NCBI GenBank assembly: GCA_949319355.1
Contig: CASGHA010000031.1
Span: 1-32,569, forward strand
Reading direction: 5' to 3'
DNA: 32,569 nucleotides
DNA from: an uncultured Methanospirillaceae archaeon
GTDB lineage: Archaea; Halobacteriota; Methanomicrobia; Methanomicrobiales; Methanospirillaceae
In this document: in pieces, positions 19,694-29,273 of the stretch
Layout: the number at the start of each line of letters is the position of its first letter
Position numbering within the stretch: the first letter of the stretch is position 1
Notes under the pieces: model-generated
Seen by the model: the letters and a program-made list of their open reading frames with translations, nothing else
Databases searched by the model: none
Told to the model about the DNA's origin: nothing
Position numbers and translations under genes: made by a program

Positions 19694-20491
19694 TTACCGT
19701 TTTCCTTTTTTAAGTGTATTTTTTTGCTCTTCCCGCCTCCCGGAATACCATTCCCAGACGAACATGGCGATGATTATGATGATTGCGACCGGGACGATGT
19801 TGAGCGGTATAAGACCCACAAGCGGTATGGCGAAAAGCGCCTTTCCAACGATCCATTCCTTTTTGACCGGTTCAAGCGGCCCAAGACCGCGGTAATCAGT
19901 ATACCAGGCCAGCTGGTCGGGGACAGGATTGTTGTCACCCCAGGTGATATAGCCCTCGTGAGGGGCGATATATTCCTGGCCGTTCTTGTCCACGAATGAC
20001 TTCCCCTTGATCTCTCCGACCGTGCCCGGTCCGGTATAAAGAATTGCACGGTGGATTATCGGGTGAACCCCGCGCGACAGGAGCGGTATCGGGAACCCGG
20101 CCGATGCCCCGTTCGGCTGGTAGATGATGACATCGCCATAATCTCCGTATTTCATGTAACTATTGTTCTTTCCTTCCTGCCAGGACTGGAGGGCGCCGAA
20201 CCGGTCAGGTGCGACGACGATGACCAGGTCTCCGATGTTCATGTTCGGAACCATGCTCTCCGACTCAATGGTCACGATAGCAGGCCATGCCCCGCAGACA
20301 AGATACAGACCAAGAGCAATACCGCCGACCACAATGGCAACGATAAGGAGTTCCCTTGCCAGTGCCACGGCCCAATGACGGTTTTTATCTCCTTTCAAGA
20401 GGGAATTATCGCCTTTTTCTTCTTTTTCCGGAGCCATTACCTTCCGGTATAGGTCTTTTCCTCCGGTTATATACTTCTTGATGTTTTCCAT
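19694..20491 (-). CDS. archaeal Sec11-like signal peptidase I
   Basis: TIESESMVPNMNIGDLVIV (catalytic Ser), HPIIHRAI (His), WGDNNPVPDQ, N- and C-terminal TM helices. Start reset from 20797 to 20491. Confidence 0.9.
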   Translation of the reverse strand: MENIKKYITGGKDLYRKVMAPEKEEKGDNSLLKGDKNRHWAVALARELLIVAIVVGGIALGLYLVCGAWPAIVTIESESMVPNMNIGDLVIVVAPDRFGALQSWQEGKNNSYMKYGDYGDVIIYQPNGASAGFPIPLLSRGVHPIIHRAILYTGPGTVGEIKGKSFVDKNGQEYIAPHEGYITWGDNNPVPDQLAWYTDYRGLGPLEPVKKEWIVGKALFAIPLVGLIPLNIVPVAIIIIIAMFVWEWYSGRREEQKNTLKKGKR

Positions 20492-20591
20492 CCCCTCACG
20501 CCAGGCAGGACGGTCCCCGTGGCAGACAGTAAAAACCCCCTCCCTTGCAGCAGAGCCACAATCTAAACGATCGGAAGACGTACACTTTATC

Positions 20592-21992
20592 ATGCTCGAT
20601 GCGGCGTCGATCGTCCGGCGGTTTCTCGATACGAAGCTGCAGGTCCACCCCGATGTCGTGCGATATCTCAGTGAAAAGGGTGACCCATCGCTCATCGACC
20701 AGATCCTCGGGGACATCCCCCCTGATGCCGTCGTGGTCTCACCCCGGCACATCCCGGGAATGGTCCCGACAGTCAGGGACGGTGCCAGGTTCCTCACCGA
20801 CCCGCAGGTCGAGGTGGTGTGGGGCAGCGCTGGTTCAACCGGCGGGGTGTCAAGTCTTGAAAATTATTCCCGCTTTTTCCGCCACCGCTATGATACCCTC
20901 GGGGGGATAATCCGTGGCAGGATGAACGGCATCCCCATTGAGGCGGTCCTGAAGAACAGCAGGTACAGGCAGGAGGAGGCCTCGATCATTGGAATGGTCG
21001 CGGAAGTCAGGACCTCGGCCAAAGGTCACCGCATGATCGACCTCGAAGACACGACCGGTACCATCCCCGTGTTGTTCAACAAGAACCGGGAGGGTTTCAG
21101 CGAGGCTGAAAAGATCCTGCCCGACGAGGTCATCGGAGTCCGGGGAAAACTCTCCCAGGAGGGAAAACTGTTTTTTGCCGAGTCGCTCGTGCGGCCGGAC
21201 ATCCCCAACAGCAATGCTCCTTTCACAAGCCATGAACCAGGTAAAGCGGTCCTGATATCTGACATCCATGTCGGGTCCAATACGTTTCTCCCGGAGGCCT
21301 GGGAGCGGTTCGCCGCATGGCTCGAGGGCAGCGACGTCTCGTATCTCCTCATCGCAGGCGACGCGGTCGACGGTATCGGCATCTACCCTGGCCAGGAGAG
21401 TGAACTGGTTATCCCCAATATTTTCGATCAGTACGACATGCTTGGGGACATGATGTCTGCCCTGCCATCCCACATCCGGATCATCCTTGGCCCGGGAAAC
21501 CACGATGTCGTAAGGGGCGCCGAGCCCCAGCCGTGCATCCCCGAACAATTCCGGAGCCATTTCCCGCATAACTGTACCTTTGTCGAAAATCCTGCATTCG
21601 TGCGGCTCCAGGGGGTTGGAGTCCTGATGTACCACGGCCGCTCCATCGATGACATGGTGGCGAGCATCCCGGGTGCCAGCTACGAACGTGCCGGTGACAT
21701 GATGGAGGAAATGGCAAAGCGTCGGCTCCTTGCAGCCAGTTATGGAAAACGGACGCCTATTGCCGCTCATGAACAGGACAGGCTCCTTATCGACCCCATC
21801 CCGGAGGTCCTCCATACCGGTCATGTGCATGTGATGGGCTTAACCAGTTACCGCGGGGTATTATGTATCAATGCCGGTACCTGGCAGTCCCAGACGGCAT
21901 TTCAGAAACAGATGAACCTCGTGCCCACCCCGGCCAGGGCGGTCCTCCTTGACCTCCAGACACTGCGTCCTGAGGTCCTTGATTTTTCATAA
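20592..21992 (+). CDS. polB: DNA polymerase II (PolD) small subunit DP1
   Basis: OB-fold region followed by phosphoesterase motifs ISDIHVGS, AGDAVDGIGIYPGQ, GPGNHD, MYHGRSIDD, HTGHVHVMG. Start reset to 20592. Confidence 0.94.
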   Translation: MLDAASIVRRFLDTKLQVHPDVVRYLSEKGDPSLIDQILGDIPPDAVVVSPRHIPGMVPTVRDGARFLTDPQVEVVWGSAGSTGGVSSLENYSRFFRHRYDTLGGIIRGRMNGIPIEAVLKNSRYRQEEASIIGMVAEVRTSAKGHRMIDLEDTTGTIPVLFNKNREGFSEAEKILPDEVIGVRGKLSQEGKLFFAESLVRPDIPNSNAPFTSHEPGKAVLISDIHVGSNTFLPEAWERFAAWLEGSDVSYLLIAGDAVDGIGIYPGQESELVIPNIFDQYDMLGDMMSALPSHIRIILGPGNHDVVRGAEPQPCIPEQFRSHFPHNCTFVENPAFVRLQGVGVLMYHGRSIDDMVASIPGASYERAGDMMEEMAKRRLLAASYGKRTPIAAHEQDRLLIDPIPEVLHTGHVHVMGLTSYRGVLCINAGTWQSQTAFQKQMNLVPTPARAVLLDLQTLRPEVLDFS

Positions 21993-22038
21993 AAGGACGG
22001 TTTTGCCAGGAACCACTTCCCTCAATTCAATAGTCTCT

Positions 22039-22053
22039 GCCCTGCATCAGGGC
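22039..22053. other. perfect hairpin GCCCT-gcatc-AGGGC
   Basis: 5-bp inverted repeat in the polB-hppA intergenic region, followed by a GNRA-type mini-hairpin GCG-GAAA-CGC at 22064-22073. Confidence 0.45.
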
Positions 22054-22248
22054 TGAATGACGGGCGGAAACGCAGCTCCCTGCCCATGGTGTTTTACAGG
22101 CAGACCGGTGAAGTATCATATCCCCAGGGAATACAATGTATATGATGTACGCTACCGTATTGCAGATACGCCCGGACAGACCGTTCCGGCGCTTACAAGC
22201 CCGGGCTCTTTGCGGTACACCGTACACTCACGTCGGAGGTTGTAACGA

Positions 22249-24345
22249 ATGGGTGATCCCCTCGTATTCCAGGTTGTATTAGCAATTATTATCATAATGT
22301 TCCTTATTGCTGCGTATCTCACGCGCAACGTGCTTTCGCACGGCATAGGGAACCAGGAGATGCAGGGCATCGCCGCTGCCATCAGCGAAGGTGCCAAGGC
22401 GTTTCTCCGGAGGCAGTACAAAACCGTTGCCCTGCTCGCCATCGTCGTAGCCATCATTCTCTTCATTGCATTCTACGCAACATCGGGGATGAGTGCGGCA
22501 TCGATCACCGCCCTTGCATTCCTCTTCGGAGCTGCATGTTCCGCGGTTTCCGGGATTTTTGGCATGACAATCGCGGTACGTGCCAATATCAGGACCGCTG
22601 CAGCCGCCGAAAAGAGCTCGGCCACTGCATTGCAGATCGCACTGCGAGCGGGAGCAGTTTCAGGGCTCACCATCGTATCACTCTCGCTGCTGGGAATCTT
22701 CCTTACGTATTACGTGCTCGAGCTCATGGGCGCTACTCCGCAGACCATCCCGCTTCAGATCGTCGGTTTCGGGTTCGGAGCCAGCTTTGTGGCACTCTTC
22801 GCGCAGCTCGGTGGCGGTATTTACACTAAGGCTGCCGACGTCGGGGCTGACCTGGTCGGAAAGGTCGAGGCTTCAATTCCCGAGGATGACCCGCGCAACC
22901 CTGCCGTGATTGCTGATCTCGTCGGGGATAACGTCGGGGACTGTGCCGGACGTGGTGCTGACCTGTTCGAGTCGATTACCGCGGAAAACGTCGGAGCCAT
23001 GATCCTTGGGGTCGCCCTGTTCCCGGTATTCGGAGAGGCAGGTATCCTTTTCGCTCTCGTGGCATGTGCCTTTGGCCTCATCGCCTCCACTATAGGAGTC
23101 TTCTCGGTACGGCCTAAAGAGGAGGAGGACCCGGTGAAGCCTTTGATTCGTGGGTACTACGTGACCGCGGTAATCGCCGCGGTACTCCTGTACGTCGCGA
23201 CGATGTGGCTTTTAAAGAACATCTGGTTCTTTTATGCAGGTATCACGGGTATCGTGCTCTCGGTAATTATCCTCTATATCACCCTGTACTACACTGAGCA
23301 CAAGTACCGGCCGGTCAAGGAGATCGCCCAGGCATCTGAGACGGGTGAAGCGACCAATATCCTGACTGGAATATCAGTTGGATTCGAATGCGTCGCTCTC
23401 CCGGTTGTCGCCATCTCAGCTGCGCTCCTCATCTCGTACTACTTCGGCGAGTTGTCCGGGGTGTATACCATGGTGCAGCTCGGAGGCCAGGACGTGAAAC
23501 TGACTGGTGGAATCTTCGGTACCGCTGTGGCCACCGTGGGGATGCTTTCGACCGCTGCTTATATTCTCGCCATGGATTGCTTCGGACCGATCGCCGATAA
23601 TGCCGGTGGCATCGTCGAGATGTCCAACGCACCGAAGGGTACCCGTGAAAAGATCGACCGTCTCGACGCCGTGGGAAACACCACAAAGGCCCTGACCAAG
23701 GGATATGCAATCGGATCGGCTGCGCTTGCGGCCTTCCTGCTTTTCTCCTCATATATGGAGGCCGTTTCACAACTCCGCGGGGAATACTTCGGAGTCGTCA
23801 ACCTTGCGAACGTGCCGGTATTCATCGGCGCCCTCCTCGGGGCCACCCTCGTCTTCCTCTTCGCCTCCTTCGCGATCAGGGCAGTCTCGAAGACCGCGGG
23901 ATACATCATCACCGAAGTCCGGAGACAGTTCGCCGACGGCGAAATCCTCGCAGGAAGACGCAAGCCCGACTACGGGACCTGCGTGGACATCACCACGACG
24001 GGTGCCCTCAGGAATATGGTCCTCCCCGGCGCTCTCGCGGTCGCATTCCCGATATTCGTCGGAGCCGTCCTGAAATACGAGGCGATGGCCGCTTTCCTGA
24101 TGGTCGGCACGATAGCGGGTATCCTCGTCGCAAACCTCATGAATAACGGCGGTGGTGCCTGGGACAATGCAAAGAAGTTCATCGAGTCCGGAGCATTCGG
24201 TGGAAAGGGCTCTCCGGCACACAAGGCCGCGGTCGTTGGTGATACGGTGGGAGACCCGTTCAAGGACACCGCAGGTCCCTCGATTCACGTGCTCATCAAG
24301 CTCCTGGCCACCCTGACCCTGGTGCTTGCACCACTCTACATCTGA
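22249..24345 (+). CDS. hppA: membrane-bound ion-translocating pyrophosphatase, predicted K+-independent H+-type
   Basis: DVGADLVGKVEASIPEDDPRNPAVIADLVGDNVGDCAGRGADLFES, GNTTKALTKGYAIGSA, VVGDTVGDPFKDTAGPSIHVLIKL. Confidence 0.97.
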   Translation: MGDPLVFQVVLAIIIIMFLIAAYLTRNVLSHGIGNQEMQGIAAAISEGAKAFLRRQYKTVALLAIVVAIILFIAFYATSGMSAASITALAFLFGAACSAVSGIFGMTIAVRANIRTAAAAEKSSATALQIALRAGAVSGLTIVSLSLLGIFLTYYVLELMGATPQTIPLQIVGFGFGASFVALFAQLGGGIYTKAADVGADLVGKVEASIPEDDPRNPAVIADLVGDNVGDCAGRGADLFESITAENVGAMILGVALFPVFGEAGILFALVACAFGLIASTIGVFSVRPKEEEDPVKPLIRGYYVTAVIAAVLLYVATMWLLKNIWFFYAGITGIVLSVIILYITLYYTEHKYRPVKEIAQASETGEATNILTGISVGFECVALPVVAISAALLISYYFGELSGVYTMVQLGGQDVKLTGGIFGTAVATVGMLSTAAYILAMDCFGPIADNAGGIVEMSNAPKGTREKIDRLDAVGNTTKALTKGYAIGSAALAAFLLFSSYMEAVSQLRGEYFGVVNLANVPVFIGALLGATLVFLFASFAIRAVSKTAGYIITEVRRQFADGEILAGRRKPDYGTCVDITTTGALRNMVLPGALAVAFPIFVGAVLKYEAMAAFLMVGTIAGILVANLMNNGGGAWDNAKKFIESGAFGGKGSPAHKAAVVGDTVGDPFKDTAGPSIHVLIKLLATLTLVLAPLYI

Positions 24346-24545
24346 CCTTTTTTTACTCCCGGCATCTTTGCAGGCACCGTTCCTGAATTGCCTTCCGTTG
24401 AACCAGGGCTCTATCATTCATTTTCTCCAGGAAACGGTACTTCTGATCAGATGAGCAATACAGGGAAAGAAGCCTGGATTCCCGGAAAACAAGCGGGACT
24501 GAAACAACCCCGGAAGGCCATGAACCTGTTAAGGAAACAGAGCAC

Positions 24546-25760
24546 ATGCTTAAAGCAGCCATGCAGTATTGCTACGCCACCAGGATGGAGACGACTCCCC
24601 GGTCTTTCATCCGTGAAATCCTGAAGGTTACTGAAAAGCCTGAAATGATCTCCTTTGCCGGAGGGCTGCCCAACCCGGATCTCTTCCCGGTCGAAGAGCT
24701 TGCGGAGATCGCCCGGGATGTTATTGGGGGCGAAGGAAAAAAGGCCCTCCAGTACTCGACAACTGAGGGTCATCCCCCGCTCCGCGAATGGATTGCGGCC
24801 CGTTATAAAAAGTATTATCACATGGATGTTTCTCCCGAGGATATCCTCATCACGAACGGATCACAGCAGTCTCTCGACCTCGTGGGCAAGGTGTTCATCA
24901 ACCAGGGGAGTCCTGTTGCCATCGAACGGCCGGGATACCTCGGGGCTATCCAGGCATTCTCCCTTTACGAACCGCGTTTTCATGCGGTCCCCCTCGGGGC
25001 TGCCGGGCCTGATATCCCCACCCTTACCGGTATCATGAAAAAACAGCGGCCTGTCTTCTTCTATGGTATCCCTAACAGCCAGAACCCGTCTGGCGTCACC
25101 TGGTCACAGGAGAGCCGCCGGGAAGTCGCGGAGATCGCCGCGGATACACAGACAATTCTTGTTGAGGACGATGCTTACGGGGAGATCCGCTTTAACGGGG
25201 TACACCTGCCCCCCCTGCGGTCATTCCTGCCGGACCAGGTTGTCATGACAGGGTCCTTTTCCAAGATCATAGCCCCAGGCCTCCGCATGGGGTGGATTTG
25301 CGCCCCGCGGGAGATACGCGAGCAGTTCGTGACTGTGAAACAAGGGACCGACCTTCACTCGAACATCCTGTCACAACACATCATTGCCCGTTTCCTCTCC
25401 GAGTTCCCGGTAGATGTCCACATCAGACGTATCACGGAAACGTACCACCGCCAGTGCTCCTGCATGATCCAGGCGATACAGGACAGTTTCCCCAAATGCG
25501 TCGCTTGTAACAGACCTGATGGTGGGATGTTCCTGTGGGCGGAAATGCCCGAGGGGTGCTCGTCGATGAAACTCTTCGAACGCGCTGTCGCCAGAGACGT
25601 TGCGATCCTCCCGGGTGTCCCGTTCTACACCGACGGCGGGGGACTGAACAGCATGAGGCTCAACTTTTCCAACCAGCCGGAAGACCGCATCAGGGAGGGT
25701 ATCAGGAGGCTCGGAGAGGAACTGCACCTATATCTTGAAGACCCGGACCATGGCGGTTGA
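24546..25760 (+). CDS. PLP-dependent aminotransferase (MocR/2-aminoadipate aminotransferase-like)
   Basis: ISFAGGLPNPDLFPVEEL, ITNGSQQSLDLVGKVF, PNSQNPSGVTWS, EDDAYGEIRF, GSFSKIIAPGLRMGW. Confidence 0.92.
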   Translation: MLKAAMQYCYATRMETTPRSFIREILKVTEKPEMISFAGGLPNPDLFPVEELAEIARDVIGGEGKKALQYSTTEGHPPLREWIAARYKKYYHMDVSPEDILITNGSQQSLDLVGKVFINQGSPVAIERPGYLGAIQAFSLYEPRFHAVPLGAAGPDIPTLTGIMKKQRPVFFYGIPNSQNPSGVTWSQESRREVAEIAADTQTILVEDDAYGEIRFNGVHLPPLRSFLPDQVVMTGSFSKIIAPGLRMGWICAPREIREQFVTVKQGTDLHSNILSQHIIARFLSEFPVDVHIRRITETYHRQCSCMIQAIQDSFPKCVACNRPDGGMFLWAEMPEGCSSMKLFERAVARDVAILPGVPFYTDGGGLNSMRLNFSNQPEDRIREGIRRLGEELHLYLEDPDHGG

Positions 25761-25882
25761 AGAGGTATGATTCTCGTCTCCTTTACCAGGGGATAAACAA
25801 CCGTCATCGATAAGGACAACGGGTTGCATAAAACGGCTCTTTCGCCCAGGTATCCAAAAAGGGACTTACCTGGGATGTCTCC

Positions 25883-28003
25883 CTAGCCCTGGACCAAGCG
25901 GGAAACGACGAGACGATAGTCATTATCATAGACCCTGAGGGTCACCCAGCGGGCCTCTCTGACAGCGGGACCGGCAGAGCCGCCCCCTGGCGGACTATAT
26001 GTTCCGACTCCGGATTCCTTCACCGCCATCTGCCTGCCAAGGTCGAGGAGGGAGGGGGAACTCTCGTACAAGGGGTCGTTGAAGAGCTTTCTGCCGATTT
26101 GGGACGTGTCGCGGTCATACACGATGAGTCCGTCCGGCTGCATGACCCAGGTGTCATACGCACCACCTGCAGGGGCAGATGCAAACATGTTCCCGAAGAA
26201 GACGACAGGATTCACAGCCAGCGATATCGCTCCATCAACCTCCCCGTTTCTGGTATTATGGACCGGATAGCTGACCGCGATCCCGTTCGTCCCCTCAATA
26301 AGAGGGATAACGGTTGTGGAGGCTGGACGCGAGGTTGCAAAGAGCTGCTGGATATGGGTGTCATACATGAGATTTCTGCCAATAAGGTTCCTGTAACGTT
26401 CTGGCTTTACATTGATGACCGTTGCCGCCCGGTCCATGAGCACGCAGTCGACCGAGGGAGCGATTTCTGCACACACCCCAGACAGGATACTTCCTTGCCG
26501 TGTATCATTCATGCCCGGTGTAACGAGCGCATCTGATGCCCTGTTCATGACCCTGTCCATAGAGGCAAGTTGTGATGTCCCGTTTGCGAGGGCTGCAATG
26601 AGGAGTCGTTCAGCTCCCTCGGCGGTCGGTGCAACCTTCGAACCCGTCGGCACAGCGGATGGGCCCATGGTGCGTGCGCCGACGATCCTCCAATCCGTCC
26701 CGTACAGGCTCACGGTATCCCAGATTGCTTCCTTCAGAACGACCCGGCCATACGTGTCCGTAAAGGTATACGTCCCAGTACCGGACGGTTCAACTGAGAT
26801 GTGACGGGCGAGGGCCAGAAGAGAGGAATAGGGCGCATACAGGGGATCGCTGAATACATACTTCCCAATCTGGACCGGGTCAGCGTCATATACGATGAGG
26901 CCGTCAGGTTGCAGAACAAATACCTCGTAGGCACCTTCAGGATCAGACTGGAGCACAGCGTCCCTCCACAACGAGGTATTGTATAAAAGGGTAACCGCCC
27001 CCTTCATGTATCCCTCATTGGAATATATCGGCACTGCATTGTCTATCGCAGGGAAACCCTCTACCGTGGAGATTACACCGCTTGTCACCGGTTTTCCAGT
27101 GGCAACGAGTCTCCTGAGGTGTTCCTGGTTCATGATGCTTTTCCCCAGGATGCTGTCATATGCCGGAGGCACAACTGCCTTCACACGTCCATACGGGTCA
27201 ACCGTGATACAATCCACGGCATAAGGGCTTGCCTTGTAAAGGGATGTGAGGGCCGACCGGGCTTTGGGGCCTGACAGGTCTGCCTCTGCGAGGCTGCCGG
27301 AAGCGGTGATGAGACTTGAATTAATTATTTCAAGATGGCTGGTGACATTTGCACGGACGGCAGATATGGTACGTTCCAGGTCCTGTGGGGTTTTCTCCTC
27401 CTGCATGGATGTAGTATCGGACCCTGTTATCGGGCCGAAGTAGATCCCGGACCCGAGCCACCAGTCATCATCGACCTTCATTACGTACCCGAGCTTCTTT
27501 TCCACGGTCCGGTTTCGCGTGGGATTGATGTAATGAAAATCAACAAAACCACTTCCATTCGAGGCGGTATCACGAAGGTTCCTGATGAAATAACCTCCAG
27601 AGGCGTCTTTTTCAAGGAGCCGGTTGACACCCACCTTCTCAGGGTTAACCGGGTGGGCAATGGTCGTCCCGTTCCAGTCGTATGCATAAATGTACAGTTC
27701 TCCATCGATGAACGGACCGTTCCGGTCGGAAAATGCCGAAAGCGCCTTCTCCTTACCGTTTTCATGTGCGTATGAAACCGCTTTTTCCACAAAAGCGACC
27801 AGTTGTGTCCTGTTCCGGCTTGTGTTTCCCGCCGGGTTCACGGCAGGACTGCCGGTGGCAGGGGTTGCAACCGGTGTATCGGAAAGTTCTTTGGTCCCGA
27901 CGGGTTGCAGATCCTCGTTGCCGGGGTTCTGGACGGTGCACCCCGCCACAACCACTCCGGCAAGGATACATATGAGGAGAAGGAATCCCTTGGTTCGGCG
28001 CAT
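25883..28003 (-). CDS. secreted lipoprotein with one N-terminal and two tandem Cache-like sensor domains
   Basis: Lipobox VVVAGC; FVEKAVSYAHENGKEKALSAFSDRNGPFIDGELYIYAYDWNGTTIAHP; duplicated module with (V/M)QPDGLIVYD and WD(T)VSLY/WVTLRVY elements. Confidence 0.83.
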   Translation of the reverse strand: MRRTKGFLLLICILAGVVVAGCTVQNPGNEDLQPVGTKELSDTPVATPATGSPAVNPAGNTSRNRTQLVAFVEKAVSYAHENGKEKALSAFSDRNGPFIDGELYIYAYDWNGTTIAHPVNPEKVGVNRLLEKDASGGYFIRNLRDTASNGSGFVDFHYINPTRNRTVEKKLGYVMKVDDDWWLGSGIYFGPITGSDTTSMQEEKTPQDLERTISAVRANVTSHLEIINSSLITASGSLAEADLSGPKARSALTSLYKASPYAVDCITVDPYGRVKAVVPPAYDSILGKSIMNQEHLRRLVATGKPVTSGVISTVEGFPAIDNAVPIYSNEGYMKGAVTLLYNTSLWRDAVLQSDPEGAYEVFVLQPDGLIVYDADPVQIGKYVFSDPLYAPYSSLLALARHISVEPSGTGTYTFTDTYGRVVLKEAIWDTVSLYGTDWRIVGARTMGPSAVPTGSKVAPTAEGAERLLIAALANGTSQLASMDRVMNRASDALVTPGMNDTRQGSILSGVCAEIAPSVDCVLMDRAATVINVKPERYRNLIGRNLMYDTHIQQLFATSRPASTTVIPLIEGTNGIAVSYPVHNTRNGEVDGAISLAVNPVVFFGNMFASAPAGGAYDTWVMQPDGLIVYDRDTSQIGRKLFNDPLYESSPSLLDLGRQMAVKESGVGTYSPPGGGSAGPAVREARWVTLRVYDNDYRLVVSRLVQG
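25886..26608 (-). repeat. protein-level repeat copy 2 inside the Cache-like lipoprotein (aa about 466-706)
   Basis: aligns by eye with aa about 210-446: AYDTWVMQPDGLIVYDRDTSQIGRKLFNDPLYESSPSLLDLGRQ vs AYEVFVLQPDGLIVYDADPVQIGKYVFSDPLYAPYSSLLALARH. Confidence 0.8.
26666..27376 (-). repeat. protein-level repeat copy 1 inside the Cache-like lipoprotein (aa about 210-446)
   Basis: see copy 2. Confidence 0.8.
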
Positions 28004-28104
28004 AATATGTTCTTCTTGCCTATTCTACCATAATATTTCTGAACTGTCCCGGAGGAGGAGGGGCCGGCCCAAACCGGCGTATTCTTGTAGGATCACGGCC
28101 AGAT

Positions 28105-28548
28105 GTGCGTTTCATGCCTGTCAGCGATCAGACTATTGGACAGATAGTGTCCCATCTCCGTTCCTTCGAAACGGCATGTGCCGAACATGACATGCCCCGT
28201 CTCGCAGCACTCCTCCACAGAGATGTCCATGGTTTTCTTCCCCACCCGGGAGGTGCCTTTTCCAGCAGGGAAGATCTTCTCAAATTATTCGGCAGTTATT
28301 TCTTACAATTTTTCAACCCATCCTTCTGCATCTATGATGAGCGGATCGATGCGGATGGAGTCGTCGCCTGGGTTTCTGCACCATGCCGCTTTACCCTCCC
28401 CTCTCATACAGGGACCCGGGAAAGGACAGCAAGGGCGACCCTGGTATTCCGAGGTAACGGCCATGCCTGGACCATCGCCCAGCTGCATATAGCATTTCCG
28501 GCGCCCATGCCGACAACCGCTGCAGAAGAGGAACTCCGGAGTGTGTGA
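28105..28548 (+). CDS. SnoaL/NTF2-like fold protein
   Basis: FETACAEHDMPRLAALLHRDV plus FRGNGHAWTIAQLHIAF C-terminal strand pattern. Confidence 0.65.
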   Translation: MRFMPVSDQTIGQIVSHLRSFETACAEHDMPRLAALLHRDVHGFLPHPGGAFSSREDLLKLFGSYFLQFFNPSFCIYDERIDADGVVAWVSAPCRFTLPSHTGTRERTARATLVFRGNGHAWTIAQLHIAFPAPMPTTAAEEELRSV

Positions 28549-28685
28549 ACAGGGTGCTACCTGGACACTGTGCATAATCAGGACGGAGGATCCGGAAAAC
28601 CGGGAGAAAATGGCTAAGATTGCTCACGCCTGCCTGGTCGTGAAGGGTATCAAACCAACTGGTTCACATCGCCTTCGGGGCAGGT

Positions 28686-29273
28686 TTAGCCGATACCGAG
28701 TCTCTTCAGGAAATCGATGTGGATGCGGCGGTCCCTGGATAATTCCGGGTGGAAGGCAAGTGCGAGTGCCCTCCCCCTGCGGACGCCGACAATTCCACCA
28801 TTATACTCTGCAATGACCTCAGTTCCCGTTCCCGCGCTGATGGCGACCGGAGCTCGTATGAACACGGCGTGAAACGGGGTATCAAGCCCACGAACAGCGA
28901 TGTCCGCCTCAAAAGAATCTTTTTGCCTCCCGAAGGCATTACGGCGGACCGTGATGTCCAGGAGGCCGAGAGGTCTGAACCGGTCGTCATCGATGATGGA
29001 TGAAGCAAGAAGGACCATCCCGGCACATGTTGCAAAAATCCCGCCGGAAAAATGGCTAATGGCGTCTCTCATGGAATTTTTGTCGATGAGACGGCAGATT
29101 GTGGTTGATTCCCCGCCCGGAATTACAAGGGCATCAAGCCGTGCGATCTGGTCCGCACCCCTGACCGGAAATATTTCCAAGGGTATCCCAAGGTAGCTGC
29201 CGGCCTCCTGAAACGCATGGATGTGCTCGCTGACATCTCCCTGGAGAGCGAGGACGCCGATCTTACCAGCCAC
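28686..29273 (-). CDS. pdxT: pyridoxal 5'-phosphate synthase glutaminase subunit PdxT
   Basis: [56 protein letters not shown] start at 29273 proposed (ORF track gives 29291). Confidence 0.93.
   Translation of the reverse strand: MAGKIGVLALQGDVSEHIHAFQEAGSYLGIPLEIFPVRGADQIARLDALVIPGGESTTICRLIDKNSMRDAISHFSGGIFATCAGMVLLASSIIDDDRFRPLGLLDITVRRNAFGRQKDSFEADIAVRGLDTPFHAVFIRAPVAISAGTGTEVIAEYNGGIVGVRRGRALALAFHPELSRDRRIHIDFLKRLGIG

Noticed and set aside
20492-20797. N-terminal extension of the signal peptidase ORF and, opposite it, of the polB ORF (20478-20591)
   Set aside because: The extensions overlap each other on opposite strands and do not resemble the family N-termini. Internal ATGs at 20491 and 20592 fit the conserved starts and leave a normal divergent promoter region.
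20850-21830. 326-aa ORF on - strand antisense to polB
   Set aside because: Shadow ORF of a clear PolD small subunit gene; no domain signature.
23767-24417. 216-aa ORF on - strand antisense to the hppA 3' end
   Set aside because: Charged, repetitive composition typical of the antisense of a hydrophobic membrane protein gene.
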